Shown: positions 1 to 7,230 of the stretch, one piece after another
Layout of the letters: each line of letters starts with the position of its first letter
Numbering within the stretch: position 1 is the first letter of the stretch
Source: Tabrizicola sp.
Lineage (GTDB): Bacteria; Pseudomonadota; Alphaproteobacteria; Rhodobacterales; Rhodobacteraceae
Length of the DNA stretch: 45,587 nucleotides
Assembly (NCBI RefSeq): GCF_030694085.1
Contig: NZ_JAUXZE010000022.1
Span: forward strand, 1-45,587
Direction of reading: 5' to 3'
The notes under the pieces: generated by a model
Seen by the model: only the letters and a program-made list of their open reading frames with translations
Told to the model about the DNA's origin: nothing
Databases searched by the model: none
Made by a program: the position numbers and the translations under genes

Positions 1-950
1 CTGCGTCGCACCCCTGACGGCACCGCAAGAAGCAGCGACGGAGCACACAACCCCTCGCCGATCATGAAACGCAAGAATGTGCGCAAGACTGTTATCGTCA
101 TGCGGACTGACGATCGGGAGCGGTCCTCGCCTTGATCCAGACCGATCGAGCGGACGGCCGTAGCGGTGATCCCCTGCGGTTCCGATCCAAGCTTCATCAA
201 CCAGCGGCCCAACTCTTGCTGATAGCGCCTGATCGTCTCGGACGTGGCGCCGCGGTCCCGGCGCAGCCAAGTGGCAAAATCGGCGACGCGTGGATCGGCC
301 GGTAGTTCCGTGGACACGGCCACTGGGATTACCCCCTCCTCTCTGAGGAAAGACACGAAGGCGCGGGCACCACGGCGGCGATCCTTATTGCCGGTGCCCT
401 CGACCCGCTTGCCGCGTTTGGTCTTGATCCCGCACTGGCAGTCGTGATGGGCAAACTGCTCGATCACGTCGATATCGATATGGCTGGCCGGAATACGTCG
501 CTGCAGAGCCCATTCCGCAAAATGCCGCGCCTGACTCATGCGGGAGTTGTAGATGACCTTGCCGTAGCCTTGGCCAGCAAGCCACGCGGAAAAGCCGACC
601 AAATGCGGGCCAAGCCGGGCAACCTCGTCTGGAATGGCCACATGGCCGGTATCCTCCAGATAACGAAGAAACCTCCGGACCTCGGTGATGTAAGCGGGGT
701 CCCGCAACTGCGCGGCGCTATAGCGGCCACACCGGCAGCGGTGTCGCGCAAAACGACTGATGACCGCAGTATCAAGATCCCTGATCGCGATATGCTGGTC
801 GGCGACCCACTTCAGGAAATGCCGGGCGGCGCTGAGCGCGCCAGCAGACAAGTTGGGATTATCCGCAAGATAACCGGAAACAAGTGCTTGGCCGCTGACA
901 GCCCCGGCGGCTGCCGCGCTGCCGGGGTGAGAGTTGGAGGGGGAGGTCAT
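1..950 (-). CDS. Tyrosine recombinase/integrase, 5' part (runs off window)
   Basis: From an ATG at 950 the minus strand stays open to the window edge, giving at least 316 residues with no stop. The product is rich in Arg and Trp and shows repeated SAM-like, core-binding segments (for example around residues 90-115 and 240-270) typical of tyrosine recombinase N-terminal halves. It also carries two Cys/His clusters, HRCRCG and HHDCQCG, about 90 residues apart. The catalytic R-H-R-Y domain would lie beyond the edge, so the assignment rests on the N-terminal half only. The family resemblance is to transposon integrases that occur in tandem sets (RIT-type, recombinase in trio). The gene sits just inside the junction that truncates the neighbouring strawberry-notch gene, so it probably belongs to the inserted element. 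It could instead be a single phage-type integrase. Confidence 0.7.
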   Translation of the reverse strand, partial: MTSPSNSHPGSAAAAGAVSGQALVSGYLADNPNLSAGALSAARHFLKWVADQHIAIRDLDTAVISRFARHRCRCGRYSAAQLRDPAYITEVRRFLRYLEDTGHVAIPDEVARLGPHLVGFSAWLAGQGYGKVIYNSRMSQARHFAEWALQRRIPASHIDIDVIEQFAHHDCQCGIKTKRGKRVEGTGNKDRRRGARAFVSFLREEGVIPVAVSTELPADPRVADFATWLRRDRGATSETIRRYQQELGRWLMKLGSEPQGITATAVRSIGLDQGEDRSRSSVRMTITVLRTFLRFMIGEGLCAPSLLLAVPSGVRR

Positions 951-1073
951 GTCGGGGTGTCCTTCTGCGGTTGAGAGCAGAGGCATCATGATTATGCCGA
1001 GTGGAGATCCCAAAATGAAACATCATATCAACGACATGAAGCGCCGCGCTCTGCATAACGCGGACGCGGCATA

Positions 1074-3680
1074 TTATGTCTTATCCGGAACTCCGGATAA
1101 CGCGTATTCCCGCGGGGTGATGTCGACGCGGATGTCGTTCCACTCCTCGGTCGGGATCTCCGACAGGCGGCGTTCCATCAGCGCTTCGCCGGTCGAGACA
1201 ATCTGGATGACGGACGCATGGCCTGCGGCCAGATCGGCCTCGATGCTGGCGATCAGCGTCGGGGTCTTCATCGAGGTCAGAAGGTGGCCAAAGAAACGCT
1301 GTTTGGCGGACTCGAAGGCGGATCGGGCAGCGGATTTGGCTTGCCGGTTCAGCGTGCCGCCGCTCTCGCCGGTGATGTTGGCGGCCTCCATCGCGGCGGC
1401 GAGGTTGTTGTGGATGATGGCGAAAGCCCCGGCATAAGCATCATAGATGCCGCGCTGCTCAGGGGTCAGCGCGTGTTCCAGCATCTCGTATTCGACGCCA
1501 TCGTAAGAAAGCGACCGGGCAGTGTAGAGGCAGAGCGACCGCAGGTCGCGGGCCAGAACCTCCATCGCGGCGACGCCGCCTGCCTCAATGGCCTCGACGA
1601 ATTCAGCGCGGGTGGCGAACGGGAAATCCTCGCCACCCCAAAGTCCGAGCCGCTGCGCATAGGCCAGGTTGTGCACCGTGGTGGCCCCCGTGGCCGAGAC
1701 ATAGACCACGCGGGCATTGGGCAGTTTATGCTGGAGCCGCAGGCCCGCCCTGCCCTGCTGCGAGGCCTCGGTATCACCACGCTCGCCCTTCGATCCGGCG
1801 GCATTCGCCATGGCATGGCTTTCGTCAAACAGGATCACCCCGTCGAAATCCGCCCCCAGCCAGTCGACGATTTGATCGACACGGGACTTTTTCGCGCCCC
1901 GCTCCTCGGAGCGCAGCGTGGCATAGGTGGTGAACAGAATGCCCTCGGAGAGCGGGATATCCTTGCCCTGTGCGAACCGCGACAGCGGCGTCACCAGCAG
2001 ACGCTCCTGACCCAGAGCCGCCCAGTCGCGCTGCGCATCCTCGAGGAGCTTGTCGCTCTTCGAGATCCAGAGCGCCTTGCGGCGACCCCGGCACCAGTTG
2101 TCGAGCAGGATCCCGGCCGATTGGCGGCCCTTGCCCGCGCCGGTGCCGTCGCCAAGGAAGAAGCCACGACGGAAGCGGACGGCGTCAGCGGCATCCTCAG
2201 GTGCGGCAGAAACCAAATCGCCGGTCTCATCGACGATCCACGAGCCGGCGAGATGCGCGCCATGCGCCTCACCGGCGTAGATCACCGTCTCGAGTTGGGC
2301 GTCCGACAGCAGGCCGTCGCGCAGGACGGCGGCGAGGAGTTTCGGGCGATAGGTCGGTTTCGGAGGCGCAACAGAGGCCATGGCTGCCGATTGCACCAGC
2401 TTGGTTGGATGCGGCGCGGCGCCGGGGATGTCGATCGCCTGCAGACGGAAGGTCTCGTAGATCGCGTCCGACAGGCGCGCAGCGCCGAGATCGTCCGCCG
2501 CCTCGCGGAGGGTGTAGGCGAGGTCCTCGACATCCGGCGTGGTGACATGCACATCCATCTTGGCCGCTGCCGTCGACCGCGAGGGTCGAGCGGCAGGGCC
2601 GGACGCATGAGGAAGACTTCCCCGGGAAGGGGAAGCGGAGCGGAATTGGGCGACGGTGCCCGCATCCATCTCGAGGCGCGGTGGGACATCGGCCGTGATC
2701 CGGGCAAGGAGGTGGGCCACATCAGGAGACATGGGCTGCTGCAGATCAGCCGTGATGCCACCCAGTTCGCCACCCCGGCATTTGTCGAAGACCGAGATCC
2801 GCGTCTCGAAGCTGGTCCCATGCTTGACGAAGGCCGCACCCGACACAGCACCTGTAAAGACCAGATGGGCGGACTCGGTCAAACGGTCGAAAGTCTCGGC
2901 CCAGGCCAATGCATCTGGCGCGAAACCGGCGCCGGTGATGGCAACAAGCCGTCCACCGGGGGCAAGGCGCGCGAGCGCCGAGCGCAGATGGCGCGCTGTC
3001 GCCTCGGTCGTCCGGCCATCGACATTGGCCACGGCCGAGAAGGGCGGGTTCATCAGGATGACGCTCGGGCGAACGCCGGCGTCCAGATGATCGTCGATTT
3101 GCGCAGCATCGAAGGTGGTGACGGGACGGCCTGGAAAAAGAAGACGCAGAAGATCGGCGCGGATGTCGGTCAATTCGTTCAAAGCGAGACTTCCGCCCGC
3201 GATCTCGGCGAGGATCGCCAAAAGCCCGGTCCCGGCGGAAGGCTCGAGGACTAGGTCACGGGGCGTGATCTGCGCTGCAGCCAGCGCCACAAGCCCCATG
3301 GGCAGCGGCGTCGAGAATTGCTGGAACCGCTCCATCTCCTCTGACCGTCGCGTATGGGTCGGCAAGAGGGCCGAAACCTTGGCGAGGATCGGCAACAGCG
3401 CCGCAGGCGAGCCAGCCCGGGTGAGCAGCGCGCGGCCGAACTTCCGCAGGAAGAGGACGAGCGCCACCTCGCCCGCCTCATAGGCAAGCTTCCAGTCCCA
3501 GGCGCCATCGGCGTCAGAGCCGCCGAAGGCACGCTCCATCTCAAGCCGCAGACGCAACGCGTCGATCTGGAAGCCTTGGGAGAGATCGGGCTGCAGCGCT
3601 TCGGCGACAGCGAGGATCGCGGGAGTGGGATCACGAGACGGGACAGAAACGGGAGGCGCAACGGGTGCGAGATAGGTCAT
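1074..3680 (-). CDS. Strawberry-notch-family methyltransferase/helicase, C-terminally truncated
   Basis: The 868-residue product has an N-terminal adenine-methyltransferase-like domain with motif I EPSAGTG (about residue 145) and motif IV NPPF (about 212). A superfamily 2 helicase N-terminal half follows, with Walker A in GDGTGAGKG and a DEAD-box-like FDESHAM motif. These features match the large methylase/helicase proteins of the strawberry-notch type found on alphaproteobacterial plasmids, which are usually about 1,400-1,500 residues. Here the frame ends soon after the conserved PREYAL stretch with seven unrelated residues, so the second helicase domain is missing. The end coincides with the inverted repeat next to the integrase gene, which suggests truncation by insertion. 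The start is supported by GGAG 6 bases upstream. A role in plasmid or phage DNA metabolism is inferred; helicase activity is probably lost. Confidence 0.8.
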   Translation of the reverse strand: MTYLAPVAPPVSVPSRDPTPAILAVAEALQPDLSQGFQIDALRLRLEMERAFGGSDADGAWDWKLAYEAGEVALVLFLRKFGRALLTRAGSPAALLPILAKVSALLPTHTRRSEEMERFQQFSTPLPMGLVALAAAQITPRDLVLEPSAGTGLLAILAEIAGGSLALNELTDIRADLLRLLFPGRPVTTFDAAQIDDHLDAGVRPSVILMNPPFSAVANVDGRTTEATARHLRSALARLAPGGRLVAITGAGFAPDALAWAETFDRLTESAHLVFTGAVSGAAFVKHGTSFETRISVFDKCRGGELGGITADLQQPMSPDVAHLLARITADVPPRLEMDAGTVAQFRSASPSRGSLPHASGPAARPSRSTAAAKMDVHVTTPDVEDLAYTLREAADDLGAARLSDAIYETFRLQAIDIPGAAPHPTKLVQSAAMASVAPPKPTYRPKLLAAVLRDGLLSDAQLETVIYAGEAHGAHLAGSWIVDETGDLVSAAPEDAADAVRFRRGFFLGDGTGAGKGRQSAGILLDNWCRGRRKALWISKSDKLLEDAQRDWAALGQERLLVTPLSRFAQGKDIPLSEGILFTTYATLRSEERGAKKSRVDQIVDWLGADFDGVILFDESHAMANAAGSKGERGDTEASQQGRAGLRLQHKLPNARVVYVSATGATTVHNLAYAQRLGLWGGEDFPFATRAEFVEAIEAGGVAAMEVLARDLRSLCLYTARSLSYDGVEYEMLEHALTPEQRGIYDAYAGAFAIIHNNLAAAMEAANITGESGGTLNRQAKSAARSAFESAKQRFFGHLLTSMKTPTLIASIEADLAAGHASVIQIVSTGEALMERRLSEIPTEEWNDIRVDITPREYALSGVPDKT
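1081..1100. repeat. 9-bp inverted repeat at the likely end of the integrase element
   Basis: TTATCCGGA (1081-1089) is followed after 2 bases by its perfect reverse complement TCCGGATAA (1092-1100). The repeat lies exactly where similarity of the strawberry-notch protein to its family stops, after the residues PREYAL. This suggests a terminal or recombinase-binding site of the element carrying the integrase. The other end is outside the window, so this is inferred from position. Confidence 0.5.
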
Positions 3681-3714
3681 CGGAGAACTCCAAAATGAGG
3701 GACATGGACAGGCC

Positions 3715-3739
3715 CGGGCACCCTCTCTCGGGCACCCTC
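3715..3739. repeat. Short direct repeat in divergent promoter region
   Basis: CGGGCACCCTC occurs at 3715-3725 and again at 3729-3739, separated by three bases. It lies in the 177-bp space between two divergent genes. It may be a regulator site or a slippage duplication; nothing in the sequence decides between them. Confidence 0.4.
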
Positions 3740-3799
3740 AGGCCTGATCTTCCCCGACCCCGCTCTTCCTCTCGAACCGGTGCGTTGCGGACGCTTGGC

Positions 3800-3828
3800 T
3801 TGATTTTGTTCCTGTTATGTTCTATATT
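3800..3828 (+). promoter_or_regulatory. Sigma-70-type promoter for the 98-residue protein
   Basis: TTGATT (3800-3805) and TATATT (3823-3828) are separated by exactly 17 bases and lie 30 bp upstream of the start codon. Both hexamers are close to consensus. The LexA box fills the spacer, so a bound repressor would block RNA polymerase. Confidence 0.65.
3808..3822 (+). promoter_or_regulatory. LexA (SOS) box, GTTC-N7-GTTC
   Basis: GTTC at 3808-3811 and GTTC at 3819-3822 are separated by 7 bases. This direct repeat is the established LexA-binding motif of Alphaproteobacteria, including Rhodobacter and Rhizobium. It lies between the -35 and -10 hexamers of the promoter for the 98-residue protein and about 130 bp from the divergent strawberry-notch gene. 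DNA-damage induction of the small gene is therefore predicted. Confidence 0.7.
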
Positions 3829-3857
3829 GGAGGCCAAGCCAGCAAGGGAGTTTCCCG

Positions 3858-4154
3858 ATGGACAGCACCACACACGCCCTGCCCGCGACACCCAAGCAGA
3901 TCGCCTATGCGCGCTCGCTTGCCCTACGCAATCAGACCCTCCTGCCTTGGGAAGTTCAGCAGGACCGCAGGTCGCTCAGCGCCTGGATCGAGGCGCAGGC
4001 GCAGATGAAGCCGGTATCCGACATGGACCGGCTGCCAACCTCGAAGCAGGTGGCCTTCGCGGAGAAGCTCGCCCGCATCAAGCGCCGGGCCGTCCCGGAT
4101 GAATGCTTCCGCGACAAGGGGCTGATGTCGAAGTGGATCGACGGGAACAGGTGA
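3858..4154 (+). CDS. Small two-repeat plasmid-type hypothetical protein, predicted SOS-controlled
   Basis: The 98-residue product is built from two copies of a unit of about 40 residues. Each copy begins (P/S)KQ(I/V)A(Y/F)A near residues 12 and 60 and ends near a Leu/Met-Ser-x-Trp-Ile motif (residues about 39-43 and 89-93). Similar small proteins are found beside strawberry-notch genes on alphaproteobacterial plasmids, but I know of no established function. The ATG at 3858 has AAGGGAG 7 bases upstream. The promoter contains a perfect LexA box, so the gene may be DNA-damage inducible. The repeated Trp-Ile motif and basic surface suggest a binding module; this is inference only. It cannot be an antitoxin of the AbiE or VapB type seen elsewhere in the window. 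Confidence 0.75.
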   Translation: MDSTTHALPATPKQIAYARSLALRNQTLLPWEVQQDRRSLSAWIEAQAQMKPVSDMDRLPTSKQVAFAEKLARIKRRAVPDECFRDKGLMSKWIDGNR

Positions 4155-4188
4155 TCGAGCATCTCAGACGAGCGGCAACTGTGCTCTG

Positions 4189-4378
4189 TTAGATGTACGT
4201 GATGTCGAGATGTGATGCCAGCAGTGGGATGCCCTTGCGTTTGGCCCGGGAGACAGGTCCTTGCAAGGAACGCCGCGCAAACCCGGAAACCACCTTTCCA
4301 AAAGTAGCACCCCTGTTGACCCGCGATTGCCTTGGCTAAAAGCAGGACATCTTCATCGAGAGAAAGGGTTGTGTGCGT
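4189..4378 (-). pseudogene. VapB-type antitoxin, dead
   Basis: The minus strand encodes a recognisable VapB antitoxin in two frames. One frame carries the ribbon-helix-helix start (THTTLSLDEDVLLLAKAIAGQQG). After a one-base insertion near 4309 the next frame continues with ATFGKVVSGFARRSLQGPVS and then AKRKGIPLL. The family's usual MRTT start is here an ACG codon, so the start is also lost. No VapC toxin follows: the next gene on the opposite strand ends only 35 bp away. This is an orphan relic of a type II toxin-antitoxin module. Confidence 0.7.
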
Positions 4379-4454
4379 GGTGCACCTATGCAGATTCAGC
4401 GTCAAATGGGGTGTTGGTCGGGTTCATCAAAGGCTGATTTTCGGCACATGCGAT

Positions 4455-5230
4455 TGGAAGTCTACACCAACATGGCCCTTACCGGGCCTGTCGGCTTGGA
4501 CCGCGTCGGCAGGTAAATCGCGGCTGATCAGATCATCCCCCTGACGCTGGACCTGTGGAAAAATCGGCCAACTTCATCTTTGCCGATGCCGACCCTGACA
4601 TTGCCGCGACCGGGGCGGTGAAGAATTTCACTCTGAATGCAGGGCAGGTCTGTTAGGCGGGCACGCGGCATTTTATGCGGCGCGCAGAGTATCCGACGTT
4701 CGTGACGGCGGTAAAGCGCGTGGCCGAGGCACTTGTGCCCGGCGAAACACTTGGGGCCGACCATCACACCACAGCAGTTTGGCCGGGTGCGGGCGTTCTT
4801 CGACGTGGCGAAATTGGACGGGGCCAAGTTGATTACTGGTGGCGCAGCTGCCACGATCACAGGGCAGGACGGCGGCTTCGACATCGCCCCGGCAGTCTAT
4901 GCTGATGTGATCAACGATATGCGCGTGGCCCGCGAAGAGGCATTCGGCCCAGTGGGCGTGCTCATCCCCTTTGACACCGACCATAATGCGAGCCGTATCG
5001 CCAATGGCAGCGACCATGGCCTGATTGGCGCGCTGTGAACCCGCACTATCAGTCGTGGCCTGCGCGTGGCCGTCCGGGTAAAGGCAGGGCAGTGTCTCAT
5101 CAAGGTCTAGAATACGGTGTCGTTGCAAACGCCCTTTGGCGTCCACAAAAACAATGAATATGGCCGCAAAAAGGGCATCGAGGCGATCCACCACTATTCA
5201 CACTTCGGGATGACAACGGTCAGAATGCAG
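4455..5230 (+). pseudogene. Aldehyde dehydrogenase, multiply frameshifted and truncated
   Basis: Pieces of an NAD(P)-dependent aldehyde dehydrogenase appear in order but in different frames. They are an ADQIIPLTLDL segment near 4515, SANFIFADADPDIA with LNAGQVC near 4560-4650 (covering the catalytic-cysteine region, followed at once by a TAG stop), an open segment 4733-5038 with EEAFGPVGVLIPFDTD, and the C-terminal NEYGRKKGIEAIHHYSH at about 5153-5205. The N-terminal third is absent. Several stops and frameshifts mean no active enzyme can be made. It may be a relic of the alcohol/aldehyde pathway suggested by the dehydrogenase downstream, but the two genes are not adjacent. Confidence 0.85.
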
Positions 5231-5434
5231 CGCGTTGCATTGCTGCTTCACATTGATATTGTTGCTGAATATTCGCTGGTCATTATTCAATCACAGAAAA
5301 GCGCACAGTGCCTGTTCATTGCATTCGCTGATCAGGTCATACTCGTTGTGCCAAACTGCGCTAAAGGACCGGCGGAGACATCCGATTACGACCCACGGAA
5401 ATCCGCCGTTATTTGATATATGAAAGGGTATCTG
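5231..5434. other. AT-richer intergenic stretch, no gene seen
   Basis: This stretch lies between the aldehyde dehydrogenase relic and the metallo-hydrolase gene. It is visibly richer in A and T than its surroundings, so it probably holds the promoter for the hydrolase. I could not identify a convincing -35/-10 pair or operator. Confidence 0.4.
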
Positions 5435-6376
5435 ATGTTGTCACGTCGCTCCTTCGCCCTGATGGGCGCCGCCTTTGGCACAAGTGCCGCACTCCCCGCT
5501 TTTGCCCGCGCGCCGCTTGGTGTGACCCTGCCCAGCTTTCACCGTGTCAAAGTCGGCACTACTGAGGTGACAGCGCTTTTAGACGGCGTTCTGGCGCTGA
5601 GCCCTGATTACTTCTCGGGCGTCGATCCCGCCAATATGGCCGCTATCCTGGAGTCGGTCGGACAAGATTCCACGCTGGAAACGCCGATCAACACCTTTGT
5701 CGTGAACACCGAAAGCGGGACCTATCTGGTCGATGCAGGTCTTGGAGGCGCACAGCTTTTCGGCCCCGGCCTTGGCAATACGCTGGCCAACCTGACCGCC
5801 GTTGGCATCACGCCCGACCAGATCGACGGCGTGATCCTGACCCACGCTCACCCCGATCACGCCGAGGGGCTGGTGGACGCGGAAGGCAAAGCGGTCTTCC
5901 CGAATGCCGAGATCGTCATCCATGAAGCCGAGATGAAGTTCTGGGGCGATGACGCGATCCTGGCTCAAGCCCCCGACAGTGCCAAGGGCCTGTTCGAATC
6001 CGCCCGTCGCACGCTTGGCGCCTATGCCGACCGCACGCGGCAAGTGGCCGAAAGTGAGGTGTTCCCCGGCCTGACGCTGAAGCACGCGCCTGGCCATACG
6101 ATGGGTCATTCGGTGCTGCACATTGCCAGCGGTGACCAGCAGATGATGATCATGGGCGACACGCTGCACAACATCGCCATCCACACGGCGGTGCCTGAGG
6201 CCGGTTTCGGGTTTGATACCGATGCCACCCTTGCGGCGCAGTCGCGCCGCAAACTGTTGGAAATGGCAGCCGCCGATGGCATCCTGACGGCGTTCACCCA
6301 TGTCAACTTCCCCGGCTTTGGCAAATTCAAGGCCAAGGACAGCGGCTATGTCTATCTGCCGGCTGATTGGGTCTGA
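5435..6376 (+). CDS. Tat-exported MBL-fold metallo-hydrolase
   Basis: The product of 313 residues begins with a twin-arginine-type signal: SRRSFALMG, then an Ala-rich hydrophobic stretch ending near AFARA (residue about 25). It is therefore probably exported folded to the periplasm. The mature part is a metallo-beta-lactamase-fold hydrolase with the zinc motif THAHPDHAEG (HxHxDH), a second metal histidine in HAPGHTMGHS, the bridging aspartate in MGDTLHN, and a late histidine in FTHVNFPG. Substrate is unknown; the fold covers lactonases, thioesterases and sulfatases. The start at 5435 is preferred over the upstream ATG at 5420 because AAAGGG lies 6 bases before it and it begins the signal peptide cleanly. 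A strong hairpin follows the stop codon. Confidence 0.85.
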   Translation: MLSRRSFALMGAAFGTSAALPAFARAPLGVTLPSFHRVKVGTTEVTALLDGVLALSPDYFSGVDPANMAAILESVGQDSTLETPINTFVVNTESGTYLVDAGLGGAQLFGPGLGNTLANLTAVGITPDQIDGVILTHAHPDHAEGLVDAEGKAVFPNAEIVIHEAEMKFWGDDAILAQAPDSAKGLFESARRTLGAYADRTRQVAESEVFPGLTLKHAPGHTMGHSVLHIASGDQQMMIMGDTLHNIAIHTAVPEAGFGFDTDATLAAQSRRKLLEMAAADGILTAFTHVNFPGFGKFKAKDSGYVYLPADWV

Positions 6377-6388
6377 TCCCAAACAAGA

Positions 6389-6417
6389 CGGATGGATGGG
6401 GATATCCCATCCATCCG
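6389..6417. terminator. Perfect 12-bp hairpin after the metallo-hydrolase gene
   Basis: Two 12-base arms (6389-6400 and 6406-6417) are exact reverse complements around a 5-base loop, starting 12 bp after the stop codon. No T-run follows, so it is a possible terminator or mRNA-stabilising hairpin rather than a textbook intrinsic terminator. Its presence argues against starting the next gene at the upstream ATG at 6392, which lies inside it. Confidence 0.5.
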
Positions 6418-6457
6418 CCCAATCTTCCCGCGTCATGCCCCGAAAGTTCCCGACATC

Positions 6458-7219
6458 ATGACCCAGCTTACCGTTGATGCCCGCGTTGTCGCCCGCTTGA
6501 CCGGCACCTTGCCCGAAGGCGGTTTTGAAGAGGGCACGCCGATCTGGGCCTGTGACGCGCCGGGCCTGCTGGACCCAGCCCACGCACCCGAAACACGGCT
6601 TGAAGCCGTGCCATTGGGCGAAAAGCTGGCCTTTTTGATGGAAGACGTGATCACCCGCGCCGAAGCGGCGCGGTTTATCGACCTGGCCGAAAGTCTGGGC
6701 TACCGCGATGCTGCCCCCGGCATTCAGACCCCGCCGGGCATGCGCCGCAACAAGACCGTGCACTGGATTGCGCCCGAGGCGGCCATGGCAGAACTGCACC
6801 GCCGCTTGAAACCCTTGCTTCCCGCCACGCTTGAAGGGCGCGCACTGTCACCGCGTCTTAGCCAGCGGATCAACATGTACCGTTACGATATCGGGGATGA
6901 ATTTAACCTGCATACCGATGGCGACTGGCCGGGATTCGGGCTTTCGACAGACGGAACGGGCATGGCGCAATGGCGCGGCACCCATTCGATGCTGACGATG
7001 CTATTGTACCTGAACGGTTCCGAGGATGGCATCATCGGCGGCGAAACGGTGCTTTACGACAAGGGCGAAGCCGGGGCCACCATCACCCCCCACACCGGGC
7101 GGGCTCTGTTCTTTCGCCACGGGCAGAACCGGGCGTCAGTGTTGCATGCAGGCGCACGGCTGGGCGCGGGTACCAGCAAATATGTGGCGCGCATCAACGT
7201 CATGTATGATCTGCAATAA
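6458..7219 (+). CDS. 2-oxoglutarate/Fe(II) dioxygenase, prolyl-4-hydroxylase-like
   Basis: The 253-residue product has the jelly-roll dioxygenase signature. The iron ligands are HTD in FNLHTDGDW (about residues 151-153) and a distal histidine in SVLHAG, with a following basic stretch likely to bind the 2-oxoglutarate carboxylate. The segment RINMYRYDIGDEFNLHTDGD is typical of the P4Hc domain. Such enzymes hydroxylate proline or other residues or small molecules using O2 and 2-oxoglutarate; the substrate here cannot be told. The start at 6458 is chosen because the longer frame begins inside the hairpin; no strong ribosome-binding site is visible, so the start is uncertain. The gene converges on the AcoR-like regulator with 11 bp between stop codons. 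Confidence 0.75.
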   Translation: MTQLTVDARVVARLTGTLPEGGFEEGTPIWACDAPGLLDPAHAPETRLEAVPLGEKLAFLMEDVITRAEAARFIDLAESLGYRDAAPGIQTPPGMRRNKTVHWIAPEAAMAELHRRLKPLLPATLEGRALSPRLSQRINMYRYDIGDEFNLHTDGDWPGFGLSTDGTGMAQWRGTHSMLTMLLYLNGSEDGIIGGETVLYDKGEAGATITPHTGRALFFRHGQNRASVLHAGARLGAGTSKYVARINVMYDLQ

Positions 7220-7230
7220 GTTGCAGCCGG

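Noticed and set aside
1218..3254. Long plus-strand open frame opposite the strawberry-notch gene
   Set aside because: It is a GC-rich antisense shadow with no recognisable domains; the minus-strand frame has clear methyltransferase and helicase motifs.
4379..4454. Possible insertion-sequence end between the VapB and aldehyde dehydrogenase relics
   Set aside because: The bases near 4390-4445 vaguely resemble insertion-sequence ends, but I found no repeat, target duplication or transposase piece to support it.
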